Shown here piece by piece: positions 9,801 to 17,603 of a stretch of DNA of 64,000 nt (positions are counted from its first letter, which is position 1; every line of letters starts with the position of its first letter). The notes beneath the pieces are model-generated. The model was not told the DNA's origin. It saw only the letters and a list, made by a program, of their open reading frames with translations, and ran no database searches. The position numbers and the translations under genes were made by a program. This DNA is from Saprospiraceae bacterium (lineage in GTDB: Bacteria; Bacteroidota; Bacteroidia; Chitinophagales; Saprospiraceae): NCBI GenBank assembly GCA_016710585.1, contig JADJVN010000049.1:13315-77314 (forward strand), given 5' to 3'.

Positions 9801-10096
9801 CCATTGCAAAGAATAAAATGATTTTTAGTTTGATTAGTAGTGAAATAGGAACTTATGATACTTCGAATTTCAGTTGCGCTTCTTTCTTTTTCTTGAAGTC
9901 GTTTTATTAGATTGGTCGAAAATAAAGTGATATCTTTTTGAAGTTCCTGAATAGAAACATTGGCTATTTTTTGATATTTATTTCCTTCAGTATGGGAGAA
10001 ATATTGATAATAATTCTCATAAGCCTTCCCTAATGCAAGGAAGACAAAACCCGCTATCCATAGATAATGCCATTTGTATTTGAACTTATTCAACAT
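6812..10096 (-). CDS. Large multi-pass sensor histidine kinase (NtrY-like core)
   Basis: A 1094-residue membrane sensor kinase. One N-terminal membrane helix (about 10-27) precedes a sensory region to about 200. A block of about eight membrane helices spans roughly 205-470. A soluble segment, two more helices, a second extracytoplasmic domain (about 645-760) and a last helix follow. The HAMP domain starts near 800, then the H-box VAHEIKNQLTPMKLS (phospho-acceptor His), and an HATPase domain with NNLINNAIQAIP, DNGIGIPDSM and GTGLGLAMC. The QLTPMKLS H-box resembles NtrY-type kinases. No response regulator gene is adjacent, so it is an orphan with unknown signal. Confidence 0.9.
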   Translation of the reverse strand: MLNKFKYKWHYLWIAGFVFLALGKAYENYYQYFSHTEGNKYQKIANVSIQELQKDITLFSTNLIKRLQEKERSATEIRSIISSYFTTNQTKNHFILCNGEGLIYWNNSGLYNTNWCPCEQNSGQGIFLQEGNYYYGVKSKFQSIDNDYCYIFYTKLLPETIDSNRLIFHEKNPKGKYLDIYDLNKTRISSFENFNQNLASHFANFLILYYILVLILFYLPIHKFSKLFLSQNNYPWALLTLLSGIIITISISQWIVTDHLFYNSFFTLKLIHTNWFQYTLFEFLTLSILIFHISYFFHKYYILTSISLNQFKYEKYIIPFLNYFIIFLSLIVYCSAYKAVFVKSDFAFNFNNILGSPAENYILLLCLLFILISIFLISNKLVQSTLSFNLKLSERFVIFLLSFIIFQLIFHKIQIDISIISFFLASAIVVWLQDYFAEEYQVNILWLITWIILISFLSSGLIFHYQNIKKRDFEKNIFTEFSRSLNDRNDTLRSTAVSRIIHNTNINGLQLYYYEDQVLKYASDINKPNIKLLLENAGKSEIERFVDESSDGLIGKIGKNNIVVISHEKNKIINAISLFSYIFTILILFSYLINILNNQYQFLPPGIQFSLSSKPSLRTKIQFYIILGIVLSFVIIAAVTVFFTKRTDHQLQYENIYYKTKYISNYLESNLAENYSEDDAKMIIQEKLKQAQSLLDYDIEIYNQKGIKISNKSVFEPNVNIVKLCNPDFYFKYPQDIEDIIVLNENSGSTSIGAYKNILQNNKRQYTLQVTPLVNHDNSSNNRLAVLINTLLNIYVFLFLIAASLATFLANSITSPLEILRNKLREIRLGKSNETLEYPGQDEIGELIQDYNNMVGKLDESATLLAKSERDTAWREMAKQVAHEIKNQLTPMKLSIQYLQQMIKNNAANIPEMADKVSKTLLEQIDGLTKIATEFSNFAQMPKAENEKLLLNDIVSSVHDLFRKREDIDINLFVPIEEQYIYFDKNQIIRVLNNLINNAIQAIPEDRRGKIDISLEQKQKFTLIKIKDNGIGIPDSMKEKVFLPNFTTKNSGTGLGLAMCQQIIESANGKLYFTSVQNIGTIFFVELPIIKQQS

Positions 10097-10165
10097 TTTT
10101 CATGTGAAAACACGCATAAAAATACTAAAATATATTAAAATTTTCTTTAATGTAATAGAATCTTA

Positions 10166-10195
10166 TTGAAAACGAATGGATTAAGTGTAGTTTTG
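10166..10195 (+). promoter_or_regulatory. Promoter of rnpB (TTG -33 and TAnnTTTG -7)
   Basis: TTG at 10166-10168 is followed after 19 bp by TAGTTTTG at 10188-10195. Element sequences and spacing both fit the Bacteroidota vegetative sigma promoter. It ends 2 bp before the predicted P1 helix of RNase P RNA, so the transcript start would fall at or next to the RNA 5' end. Confidence 0.65.
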
Positions 10196-10197
10196 CA

Positions 10198-10566
10198 TGA
10201 TTTATATTCTATCGCTTTTAGTTTTAAAAGAGGAAAGTCCGGACAGTGCAGGATCGACATACCATTTAAAGAATGGGGCATCTTTGACCTTGTAGATGTA
10301 CAGATAGTGTCACAGAAAATTACCGCTTTTATTGAAGTAAGGGTGAAAATGTGTGGTAAGAGCGCACAGTATTTGAAGGTAACTTCAAGTAGGGATAAAC
10401 CTTATGTACTGAAATGCCATGTATATCCGCTGATCTATGATTGTATTGATCCATACAGCTTTTGAGGCAGGTGGAAGGGTAGGCAGATAGACCTTTGAGA
10501 GTAATCTCAAGGCTAGATAAATGATAGAACTCTTAATAGAGACAGAATCCGGCTTATAATAAATCA
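10198..10566 (+). ncRNA. rnpB: RNase P RNA (type A)
   Basis: The catalytic RNA of ribonuclease P, which matures tRNA 5' ends. Conserved blocks seen in order: GAGGAAAGTCCGGAC (10230-10244), a CACAGAAAATTACCGC block near 10311-10326, GGGTGAAAATGTG with GTAAGAGCGCACAG near 10341-10370, a GGATAAACC stretch near 10392, and GACAGAATCCGGCTTAT near the 3' end (10541-10557). A perfect 8-bp P1 helix pairs 10198-10205 with 10559-10566 and sets the ends. The length of about 370 nt is normal. Short open frames across this region (10166-10465 on + and 10385-10567 on -) are not genes. lysS follows after a terminator. Confidence 0.93.
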
Positions 10567-10577
10567 AATAAGGTCCT

Positions 10578-10605
10578 AGCTCAGTAGAAATACTGAGCTT
10601 TTTTT
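10578..10605 (+). terminator. Intrinsic terminator of rnpB
   Basis: A 9-bp perfect stem AGCTCAGTA (10578-10586), GAAA tetraloop and TACTGAGCT (10591-10599) is followed by a T run to 10605. It sits 11 bp after the predicted RNase P RNA 3' end. Confidence 0.88.
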
Positions 10606-10696
10606 ATTGTTTGGGCAACTTAACTGAATATTTGCAAATAAGAACTTATTAACTAAAAACATTGAATTGCAAGGCGTCAGCTTCATTCGAGGATCG

Positions 10697-10704
10697 TATA
10701 TTTG
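10697..10704 (+). promoter_or_regulatory. Candidate -7 element for lysS
   Basis: TATATTTG fits TAnnTTTG exactly and lies 29 bp before the lysS ATG. It follows the rnpB terminator, so lysS appears to be transcribed separately. A TTG exists at 10667-10669, but its 27-bp spacing is longer than usual. Confidence 0.5.
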
Positions 10705-10733
10705 CATTTCTATTATATTAAGATTTTTTTATT

Positions 10734-12248
10734 ATGCAACATTTAAGTGAGCAAGAGTTATTGCGAAGGGAAAGTTTAGTTGAACTTAGGAAAATGGGTA
10801 TTAACCCTTATCCAGCTGAGGCTTTTACAGTAAATTGTTTGTCTTCAGATTTGAAAAATAATTTTGAAAATCATCCAGAGAAATTTACTGATATTACTTT
10901 AGCGGGAAGGATTATGATGAAGCGAATCATGGGAAAAGCCTCATTTGCTGAACTTCAAGATAGTGCCGGTAAAATTCAGATTTACATTAATAGAGATATT
11001 ATTTGTCCAACAGATGATAAAGAACTTTATAATGTTGTTTTTAAAAAACATACAGATTTAGGTGATTTTGTTGGCGTGAAAGGATATGCTTTCAAAACAC
11101 AAACTGGTGAACTTTCGGTTCATGTATCCGAATTTGTTTTTCTGTCAAAAGCCTTGCATCCGCTGCCTATAGTAAAAGTTGACGCTGAAGGAAATACCCA
11201 TGATGCTTTTACTGATCCAGAGTTGAGACATAGGCATAGATATGTGGATTTGATAGTTAATCCAGAAGTTAAGAATATATTCTTAAAGAGATCTCAGATT
11301 ATTCATGAGATGAGAAATTATTTTAATGATCATGGGTGGATTGAGGTAGAAACTCCTGTGTTGCAAAGTATTCATGGTGGTGCTGCTGCAAGGCCATTTA
11401 AGACACATCACAATGCTTTAGATATTCCATTGTATCTTCGGATTGCAAATGAATTATATCTAAAAAGATTGATTGTAGGTGGATTCGATGGGGTGTATGA
11501 ATTTGGAAAAATGTTTAGGAATGAGGGCATGGATCGAACTCATAATCCCGAATTTACATCCATGGAGATTTACGTTGCCTACAAGGATTATATTTGGATG
11601 ATGGAAATGGTTGAGGATATGTTGAGTCAATTAATCTTTAAAGTAAATGGAACTCACATTGCAAAAATTGGAAATAATGAAGTTAGTTTTCAAAAGCCTT
11701 ATAGAAGATTATCTATGTATGAAGCTATTAGGGAATATACTAAGTTTGATGTTGAAGGTAAAACTGAGAATGAATTGAGAGATTTTTGCAAAGCAAATCA
11801 TGTGAGAATTGATGAGACAATGGGTATTGGAAAATTGATTGATTCAATATTTGGAGACTTGGTAGAAGATCATTTGATTCAACCGACTTATATAACAGAT
11901 TATCCAATAGAGATGACGCCTCTAGCAAAAAAACACCGAAGTAAAGAAGGTCTTGTTGAGCGATTTGAATTATATGTGAATGGTAAAGAAATAGCGAATG
12001 CTTATACAGAATTGAATGATCCTATTGACCAAAGAGAGCGTTTTGAAGAGCAATTGAAACTAGCTGCAAGAGGTGATGAAGAAGCAATGGTAATGGATTC
12101 TGATTTTTTATTATCAATGGAATATGGTATGCCACCTACGTCTGGATTGGGAATTGGCATCGATCGACTTACAATGATGATTACAGGTCAGGAGACAATA
12201 CAAGAAGTGTTACTGTTTCCTCAAATGAAACCATTGAGTACAAAATAA
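10734..12248 (+). CDS. lysS: Lysyl-tRNA synthetase, class II
   Basis: Charges tRNA-Lys with lysine in the cytoplasm. The 504-residue protein has an N-terminal OB-fold anticodon-binding domain (about 50-150), class II motif 1 near 175-200, motif 2 around FRNEGMDRTHNPEFTSME (about 262-279), and motif 3 GLGIGIDRLTMMITG near 475. All are complete. Length is normal for bacterial LysS. The stop codon lies inside a palindrome shared with the convergent methyltransferase gene. Confidence 0.97.
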   Translation: MQHLSEQELLRRESLVELRKMGINPYPAEAFTVNCLSSDLKNNFENHPEKFTDITLAGRIMMKRIMGKASFAELQDSAGKIQIYINRDIICPTDDKELYNVVFKKHTDLGDFVGVKGYAFKTQTGELSVHVSEFVFLSKALHPLPIVKVDAEGNTHDAFTDPELRHRHRYVDLIVNPEVKNIFLKRSQIIHEMRNYFNDHGWIEVETPVLQSIHGGAAARPFKTHHNALDIPLYLRIANELYLKRLIVGGFDGVYEFGKMFRNEGMDRTHNPEFTSMEIYVAYKDYIWMMEMVEDMLSQLIFKVNGTHIAKIGNNEVSFQKPYRRLSMYEAIREYTKFDVEGKTENELRDFCKANHVRIDETMGIGKLIDSIFGDLVEDHLIQPTYITDYPIEMTPLAKKHRSKEGLVERFELYVNGKEIANAYTELNDPIDQRERFEEQLKLAARGDEEAMVMDSDFLLSMEYGMPPTSGLGIGIDRLTMMITGQETIQEVLLFPQMKPLSTK

Positions 12249-12265
12249 ATCTTTTTATTTTGTAC
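12238..12265. terminator. Two-way terminator hairpin shared by lysS and the convergent methyltransferase gene
   Basis: GTACAAAATAA (12238-12248) and TTATTTTGTAC (12255-12265) form a perfect 11-bp stem around a 6-nt loop. The left arm ends with the lysS TAA, and the right arm begins with the complement of the methyltransferase TAA. The last codons of both genes therefore form the hairpin. The A/T-rich flanks could serve termination in both directions, though no long T run follows. Confidence 0.6.
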
Positions 12266-13025
12266 CTATATAAAACAGATCCAGGCAATCATTATTAGCT
12301 TTTGCGAGTGAAAAGTCCTCAGTTGTGATATTTTTTGTAATATCGAGATGAGCAGCAGCGACTTTTTTTCTATTCATTCTATTTAATATATCATAAGGAA
12401 CTTGAAGCCAAGTGCGTGGGAGATTATATTGTAAATTAAAAATGTCCCACCTAGTTATTTTACTGATGCTTTCTTTGTTTTTTACTAGATACTTAGCAAC
12501 TTTATTATTGCCAAAGACCCCTAAAGACTCTAATTTAAATCCGCATTTGGTATAAAGTATCTCTAGTTCAGAAACAAGATACTCTCTTACATGCCAAGGA
12601 TTACGAGTTAAAGATTGGACTTTATTAGGAGTAGTAAGTATCAACTTGCCTCCAGGTTTTAAAATGCGAAAGATCTCTGATAAGAAAGCATAATCATTTT
12701 CGATATGTTCGATAACTTGAAATGTGATAACGAAGTCGAAAGTATTTTCTGCAATTCCTATGAATGGAGGAATTTCCATTTGAAGGAATTTGACATTTTT
12801 ATATTCTGAAAAATCAATATCGCATTTAAATTTATCTATTGTGACAAATTCATTGCAATGTGGAGCTATAATTTTAATTCCATAACCACTTCCGGTGCCT
12901 ATTTCACATACTTTTCCATGGACAAGTTTTGCAGCCTCTTGGTATGCAAATACACTTCTTTGGAAAACATAATTATCAGAAAAGTCAGTGGCTGATACTC
13001 TTTCAGCAGTTTGTATTTTACTCAT
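12255..13025 (-). CDS. Class I SAM-dependent methyltransferase
   Basis: A 256-residue methyltransferase of the UbiE/methyltransf_11 type. Motif I is VCEIGTGSGYG near residues 39-49, with the acidic motif II at TIDKF. The post-motif segments FDFVITFQVIEHIEND and LKPGGKLILTTPN are typical. The substrate cannot be read from the sequence. It overlaps the end of the next upstream gene, another methyltransferase, by 8 bp, so the pair is translationally linked and may act on the same molecule. Confidence 0.85.
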   Translation of the reverse strand: MSKIQTAERVSATDFSDNYVFQRSVFAYQEAAKLVHGKVCEIGTGSGYGIKIIAPHCNEFVTIDKFKCDIDFSEYKNVKFLQMEIPPFIGIAENTFDFVITFQVIEHIENDYAFLSEIFRILKPGGKLILTTPNKVQSLTRNPWHVREYLVSELEILYTKCGFKLESLGVFGNNKVAKYLVKNKESISKITRWDIFNLQYNLPRTWLQVPYDILNRMNRKKVAAAHLDITKNITTEDFSLAKANNDCLDLFYIGTK

Positions 13026-13911
13026 TTGAGTTTAATTTAAAAACATAAATCAAAGAACTAGTTTTTTGAATATTGGATATTGACTTTAAATAAGAAACTA
13101 ATCCGTTAAACATTCCTCTAAGTGTAGCAAATTTGCTTCCTCGATATTTTTCAGAAAGGATAGATACATAAAATGCATCGAATGGCAAACGATGCGTGGC
13201 AAGATGTTTAAATCCAAATTGTTCAACCCATGAAGTAATATTTATTGGATTGAAATGCCATAGGTGTCGGGGAACATCATAACCTGCCCAAAATTCAGAA
13301 TACTTTATTGCATCCGTCGAATTTTGATTGGGGACAGCAATAATGAGTATACTTTCATGATTAAATAATTTTTTTATTGCGTTGATATATTCTTTTGGAT
13401 TGTATAAATGTTCAAGGACATGCCACATAGTGATGACATCATATTTTTCCTTTAATTTATTTTCTAATAGAAATTCAGGAGGTAAAATTTCAATTTGAAA
13501 TTTGCTTCTAGCAATATTTGCAGTTGATTCAATTTTCTCGATACCTGTAACATTATTATTTTTGGATTTAACGAAATTTAGAAAATGTGCTAATCCACAA
13601 CCAATGTCAAGAAAATTATTTGAAGAATTATATTTTCTTATTATTTTATATTTTTCAACAAACATAAAATCTCTAATATAAAAATAGAGTTTATTTATAA
13701 AATTTGGACTTTCTTCAGTATGTGAGATATATTTTGTTGCTTCGTAGTAGGGTCCAATTTTAGATTCTACTGGTGGATTTTTTGTGAATTGAAACTTACA
13801 GTTTAGACATTCACTAATAATAAAATTCTCTTGGCTTATTCCATGATCTTTTGCAGTAAAAAGATCACGTATTTTACTATGGCCACAAATAAGACATTGA
13901 TCGTTTTTCAA
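13018..13911 (-). CDS. SAM-dependent methyltransferase with N-terminal zinc-finger-like motif
   Basis: About 297 residues. The N-terminus carries CLICG and, about 24 residues later, CLNC, a probable zinc ribbon as in methyltransferase_13/23-type sugar methyltransferases. Motif I is FLDIGCGLAHFL near 105, then TMWHVLEHLYNP and an IAVPN segment. The open frame extends to a TTG at 13935, but that codon lies inside a good -7 promoter box (13933-13940). The TTG at 13911 (KNDQCLICG) is therefore the more likely start. A role in glycan or natural-product tailoring is suggested by the family but not shown. Confidence 0.8.
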   Translation of the reverse strand: MKNDQCLICGHSKIRDLFTAKDHGISQENFIISECLNCKFQFTKNPPVESKIGPYYEATKYISHTEESPNFINKLYFYIRDFMFVEKYKIIRKYNSSNNFLDIGCGLAHFLNFVKSKNNNVTGIEKIESTANIARSKFQIEILPPEFLLENKLKEKYDVITMWHVLEHLYNPKEYINAIKKLFNHESILIIAVPNQNSTDAIKYSEFWAGYDVPRHLWHFNPINITSWVEQFGFKHLATHRLPFDAFYVSILSEKYRGSKFATLRGMFNGLVSYLKSISNIQKTSSLIYVFKLNSNE

Positions 13912-13932
13912 TTTAATTCCTTGTATTAAATG

Positions 13933-13940
13933 CAAATATA
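13933..13940 (-). promoter_or_regulatory. Candidate -7 element for the methyltransferase pair
   Basis: On the minus strand the sequence reads TATATTTG, an exact TAnnTTTG match, about 21 bp before the preferred TTG start at 13911. It argues against the longer start at 13935. No -33 TTG is seen at standard spacing. Confidence 0.42.
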
Positions 13941-14020
13941 TTCAAAAATATTAGATATGTAACTATGTAACTGGCAAAGAATTAAATTTAATATAAGAAA
14001 TCTCAAAAATTCAATATATT

Positions 14021-15793
14021 TTATTTGATTGCAACTATTTTAATTTCAACCCTTTGGTTTTTTTGCCGCCCAGCAAGTGTTTCGTTGGTGGCTATAGGAA
14101 CTCTTTTTCCATATCCTTTATAGGCAATTTGTGATTCAGGGACACCTTTATTATAAAGGAAATAGGCTATATTTTTTGCTCTAGCCTCACTCAATTTATC
14201 GCAATATTCATGTGATGGAATTCCATTTGTATGACCGCCAATTTCAATTGCAATATCTGGATTTGCCTTTAAAAAAGAATATATTTCGCTTAAAACTTGA
14301 TTTGATTCTTCACTAATAATTGCAGAGTCGGCAAGAAAATAGAGCTCATTTATTCTTAATGTTTGTCCAATGACTATTTTTTCGCGTATTAATTCTGGGA
14401 GTACTTTAGGTTGTTCGATGTAGACTTCACCAATCATACTACAATAATTCTTATCAGCTATTTTTATTGTATGTTTCCCTCCACTAAGATTGCCAACAGT
14501 AAGTCCAGATTTTCCGTTACTCCATATCGTTTTATAAGGTTCGGTGCCACCTGTAATTTTTATAGTAGCCTTACCATCTTTCCTATTTAATTCTGATACA
14601 GCTTGCTTACTTATAAGTTCCATTTTGAGTGGTTCTGGTGCTCTAACTAATACATTAGCTATATATTCTTCTCCTTCTGCATCTGTGACGGTAACAGTAT
14701 ATGCACCCCCTCCAATGCTGTCTATTTTATTTCCACTTAGATTGGGCACATTCCAATGGTATCTATAAGGTGAGTTTCCTCCATTCACTACCACAATAAT
14801 GGATGCTGTCTTGTCATTTGGACATTTGATTTCTCCTTTAGAATAAGCCACAACTGAGAGTTTTTTATCTTCAGTGTCGATGATATCCATTTTAAAAAGC
14901 CCTCTGTCCGCCGTCCCGACCCACAGTTTATCATTTTTATCACATTTTAAAGATAATGTTTGAGAACTTACAAATCCATAATCTTCGTCGATTTGAAGCG
15001 ATTTGTCTGTAACTGGATCAAATTGAACTAAGATTTCAGAAGCAATATATATCCTTCCTTTGCTATCAGCCGCTAAGGCTCTTACAGGGCCTTTGCTCAG
15101 ACCTCTTTTAACGGCAGCATCTTGCCATCGATCTCTGCCATCTTCTTTGTAGATAAGCCACATCTTCTTTTCAGCTAATAGCCATACTCCTTCAGAAGTA
15201 TTGATGGCGCCAGTTATTTTATGGTCTGCTTCATAGTAATCCCAATCTTTTTTATCTATAACTGCAACTCCAGCATCCGTCCCAACCCATAATTTATTTT
15301 CGGCATCAAGATATAGCATATTTATATTGTCAGATTTAAGCTTTGAGTTTTTTGTGTTGTAATGGTTCAGTATTTTAGACTGATCATCTGATACTCTATA
15401 AAGACCTTGCGTTGTTCCAACCCAAATATCTCCGTTGAAATAACTCATGCAATTGATGTCTCCTTTAGCTTGGTTTAGAAAAATCTGCTGGGATTTATCT
15501 TCTGTGGTTAGTAGTGATGTTCTATTCCCGTACCATAACATTTCTTTCTTATCTTCCGTTATTGCTGTAATACTATCTGTAGCAATTGTCTCAGGGTCTG
15601 TGTCTAAATTGATCATTCTATATAATCCTTTATCTGTTCCCAGCCATTTGTAATTTTGCTTATCAATGAAAATGCACCTTACAGCCTCTGCTGGACTCAA
15701 TTTTTGATAGCCTTCAACGACGATACTGGTTTCATCTTGGGCAGAGATAGATTGGGAAATATAAATGGATAAAAATATTAAGAATTTCTTCAT
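14021..15793 (-). CDS. Secreted beta-propeller / SprB-repeat / OmpA-domain fusion protein
   Basis: About 590 residues with an N-terminal signal peptide (MKKFLIFLSIYISQSISAQ). I prefer the ATG at 15793 over a TTG at 15802. Residues about 30-300 hold repeated KWLGTDKGLY / IWVGTTQGLY / LWVGTDAGV / LWVGTADRGLF segments, the blades of a two-component-regulator type propeller. Two SprB-like repeats follow (GGNSPYRYHWN with AYTVTVTDAEG, and GTEPYKTIWSNG with HTIKIADKNYC). The last 120 residues are an OmpA peptidoglycan-binding domain (GGHTNG, LSEARAKNIAYFL, GYGKRVP, NQRVEIKI). It should sit in the periplasm or outer membrane. The combination is unusual and its function is unknown. Confidence 0.85.
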   Translation of the reverse strand: MKKFLIFLSIYISQSISAQDETSIVVEGYQKLSPAEAVRCIFIDKQNYKWLGTDKGLYRMINLDTDPETIATDSITAITEDKKEMLWYGNRTSLLTTEDKSQQIFLNQAKGDINCMSYFNGDIWVGTTQGLYRVSDDQSKILNHYNTKNSKLKSDNINMLYLDAENKLWVGTDAGVAVIDKKDWDYYEADHKITGAINTSEGVWLLAEKKMWLIYKEDGRDRWQDAAVKRGLSKGPVRALAADSKGRIYIASEILVQFDPVTDKSLQIDEDYGFVSSQTLSLKCDKNDKLWVGTADRGLFKMDIIDTEDKKLSVVAYSKGEIKCPNDKTASIIVVVNGGNSPYRYHWNVPNLSGNKIDSIGGGAYTVTVTDAEGEEYIANVLVRAPEPLKMELISKQAVSELNRKDGKATIKITGGTEPYKTIWSNGKSGLTVGNLSGGKHTIKIADKNYCSMIGEVYIEQPKVLPELIREKIVIGQTLRINELYFLADSAIISEESNQVLSEIYSFLKANPDIAIEIGGHTNGIPSHEYCDKLSEARAKNIAYFLYNKGVPESQIAYKGYGKRVPIATNETLAGRQKNQRVEIKIVAIK

Positions 15794-15928
15794 TGGCTGC
15801 AAAGTAAATAGAATTTTTAATGTAAACGATTATAAGTTTTATTTTAGTTTCAATATTTTGATTATTTTCAATGAAATTCTTTAATTTTAAGTTAATATTT
15901 TTGTTTCATTTTAAGGGAAAGTCTTCTT

Positions 15929-17506
15929 TTAAATTGTTTTATTTTTAGAATTGTCTAATAGTTTTCTTATGTAATATTGATATAGGTATGGATTGCATTG
16001 CGAAGAAAGTAACAATTTTCTTAGCAAAGGTATTTTCTTCGAGATATTTAAATTTGTGCTTTGAATTAATAGTGCAATATTTTCATTTGATCTTGTGTTT
16101 TTAATATGCTTCAATTGATTGATAGATTTTAATTTCGCAACTGAATCTTTCGAAGCTCGATCTCTATTAATATTATATTTATTCAAGAATTTGGCAATTT
16201 TGGTTTTAAAAAATAGAATATTAATTTTTTTGTTATTATTGAATTTAAGTGATAGATTTGATTCAGTAAATTTCAATAAGGTTTTTTCACTTGTTTGATA
16301 CTGTTTGTCGCTTTCAAGTTTTGTAAACTCAATTTTTGCTAAATTGTTAATTTGAGAATCAGTAGGTCTAAATCCAAGTTTGTAATAAAACCAAAATGCC
16401 CCCGATTTAATTCCTTCAACATTATCTTTACCATATTGATAGGGTTCAACTTCTATACTTGCCAACTCAAATAATTGTGAATAAAGTCTCAGTAATTGAA
16501 TAAAAAACAATGAAGATTCGCCGCCTCTAAACCACTCAAATACATTTATTCCAATTAGTCCAGTGTTTGCAAATATCCATGCCCCTCCATAAGCTGGAAA
16601 ACCATTTTTAAACAAGGAAAATCCAACATAACTTTCTAATGCTTGTTGTTTTTCTTCTTGCATAGTGAATAAGGCAATCGAAATCCCATTCTCTAATTCG
16701 TAATATCTAACTGAAGACTTATCCATATAAGTGACTGGATCTGTTTCGCGCTGGAGCAGCATAAGGATTAACTTAGAAGTGCGTTCTATCTCATTTAACT
16801 GCGATTCTGTTAATGAAGAAGCTTTTGGGATTCTTTTACCAAACCATGATTTTGGATCTATTTTTTTTTGGAGTGAATGATGGAAATAATTTTTAGAAAA
16901 GGATAATTTATTGGAGTGAATATTTATTTCAGAATTTAATTTTACCTCAAATACGGCTTTCAGTTTTTCAAATAAATATTCTTTGATAGTAAATGGTAAA
17001 TTTGAATTATTAAGTTGGTTTAATAAAAACTCTAATGAGTTTGATTTTATATTAAGTTGTCGCAGTATATCTGAGTTCGAATAATTGTATTGACAAATAT
17101 CAATTTCAGTTTGAGGTAGCGTGAATTGTAGTAATTCATTTATTGAATTTGTGTTATCAGGGATGTCATTAATATCAATATTAATATTATTGATAAATAT
17201 CCAATTGCATATCGTAAAGGAAAAAAAACTATAAATATTTGAATAAGGCAATCCAGTATTGTCAAAATTAGAGCTGTTTCTCAAGCTGTAACTTTTGCAC
17301 CAAATATTAATTTTTGCTAATTCTGCATTAATAATTTTTAAATGTTCTTCACTTTGGGAATGTGCAGAGAGAAAAAGCAAGACATGGTAGTATTCTTGTA
17401 TTTTAGATGGTTTAAAATGGGAGTTAGATATTTTTTCTAGATTTTTTGCAAAATTTTGATCTTTAAAATAATTAGATTTAAGTTCAATAAGCTGTTTGTA
17501 ATTCAT
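15929..17506 (-). CDS. Uncharacterised protein with a GNAT-like central segment
   Basis: A 525-residue protein that I do not recognise. It is rich in Asn, Lys, Ile and Ser, with no signal peptide and no membrane helix. Residues about 225-390 look ordered: WFGKRIPKASSLTE, then YVGFSLFKNGFPAYGGAWIF, FEWFRGGESS and IEVEPYQYGKDNVEGIKSG, ending AFWFYYKLGFRP. The last phrase resembles the final strand and helix of GNAT acetyltransferases, so a GNAT-like fold is a guess. The N-terminal 220 and C-terminal 130 residues show nothing recognisable. It stands alone, with the YiiX-like gene divergent upstream. Confidence 0.6.
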   Translation of the reverse strand: MNYKQLIELKSNYFKDQNFAKNLEKISNSHFKPSKIQEYYHVLLFLSAHSQSEEHLKIINAELAKINIWCKSYSLRNSSNFDNTGLPYSNIYSFFSFTICNWIFINNINIDINDIPDNTNSINELLQFTLPQTEIDICQYNYSNSDILRQLNIKSNSLEFLLNQLNNSNLPFTIKEYLFEKLKAVFEVKLNSEINIHSNKLSFSKNYFHHSLQKKIDPKSWFGKRIPKASSLTESQLNEIERTSKLILMLLQRETDPVTYMDKSSVRYYELENGISIALFTMQEEKQQALESYVGFSLFKNGFPAYGGAWIFANTGLIGINVFEWFRGGESSLFFIQLLRLYSQLFELASIEVEPYQYGKDNVEGIKSGAFWFYYKLGFRPTDSQINNLAKIEFTKLESDKQYQTSEKTLLKFTESNLSLKFNNNKKINILFFKTKIAKFLNKYNINRDRASKDSVAKLKSINQLKHIKNTRSNENIALLIQSTNLNISKKIPLLRKLLLSSQCNPYLYQYYIRKLLDNSKNKTI

Positions 17507-17603
17507 TATAATCTATTAGAGTTGCAAATTATAAAATTTATATATCATAAAGAAATAATTTCAAATCAAAAAAAAATTGTTCTTTTACATAAATTTTTAA
17601 AAT

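Noticed and set aside
10166..10567. Open frames on both strands of about 60-99 codons
   Set aside because: They lie inside RNase P RNA, whose conserved blocks and P1 helix explain the region.
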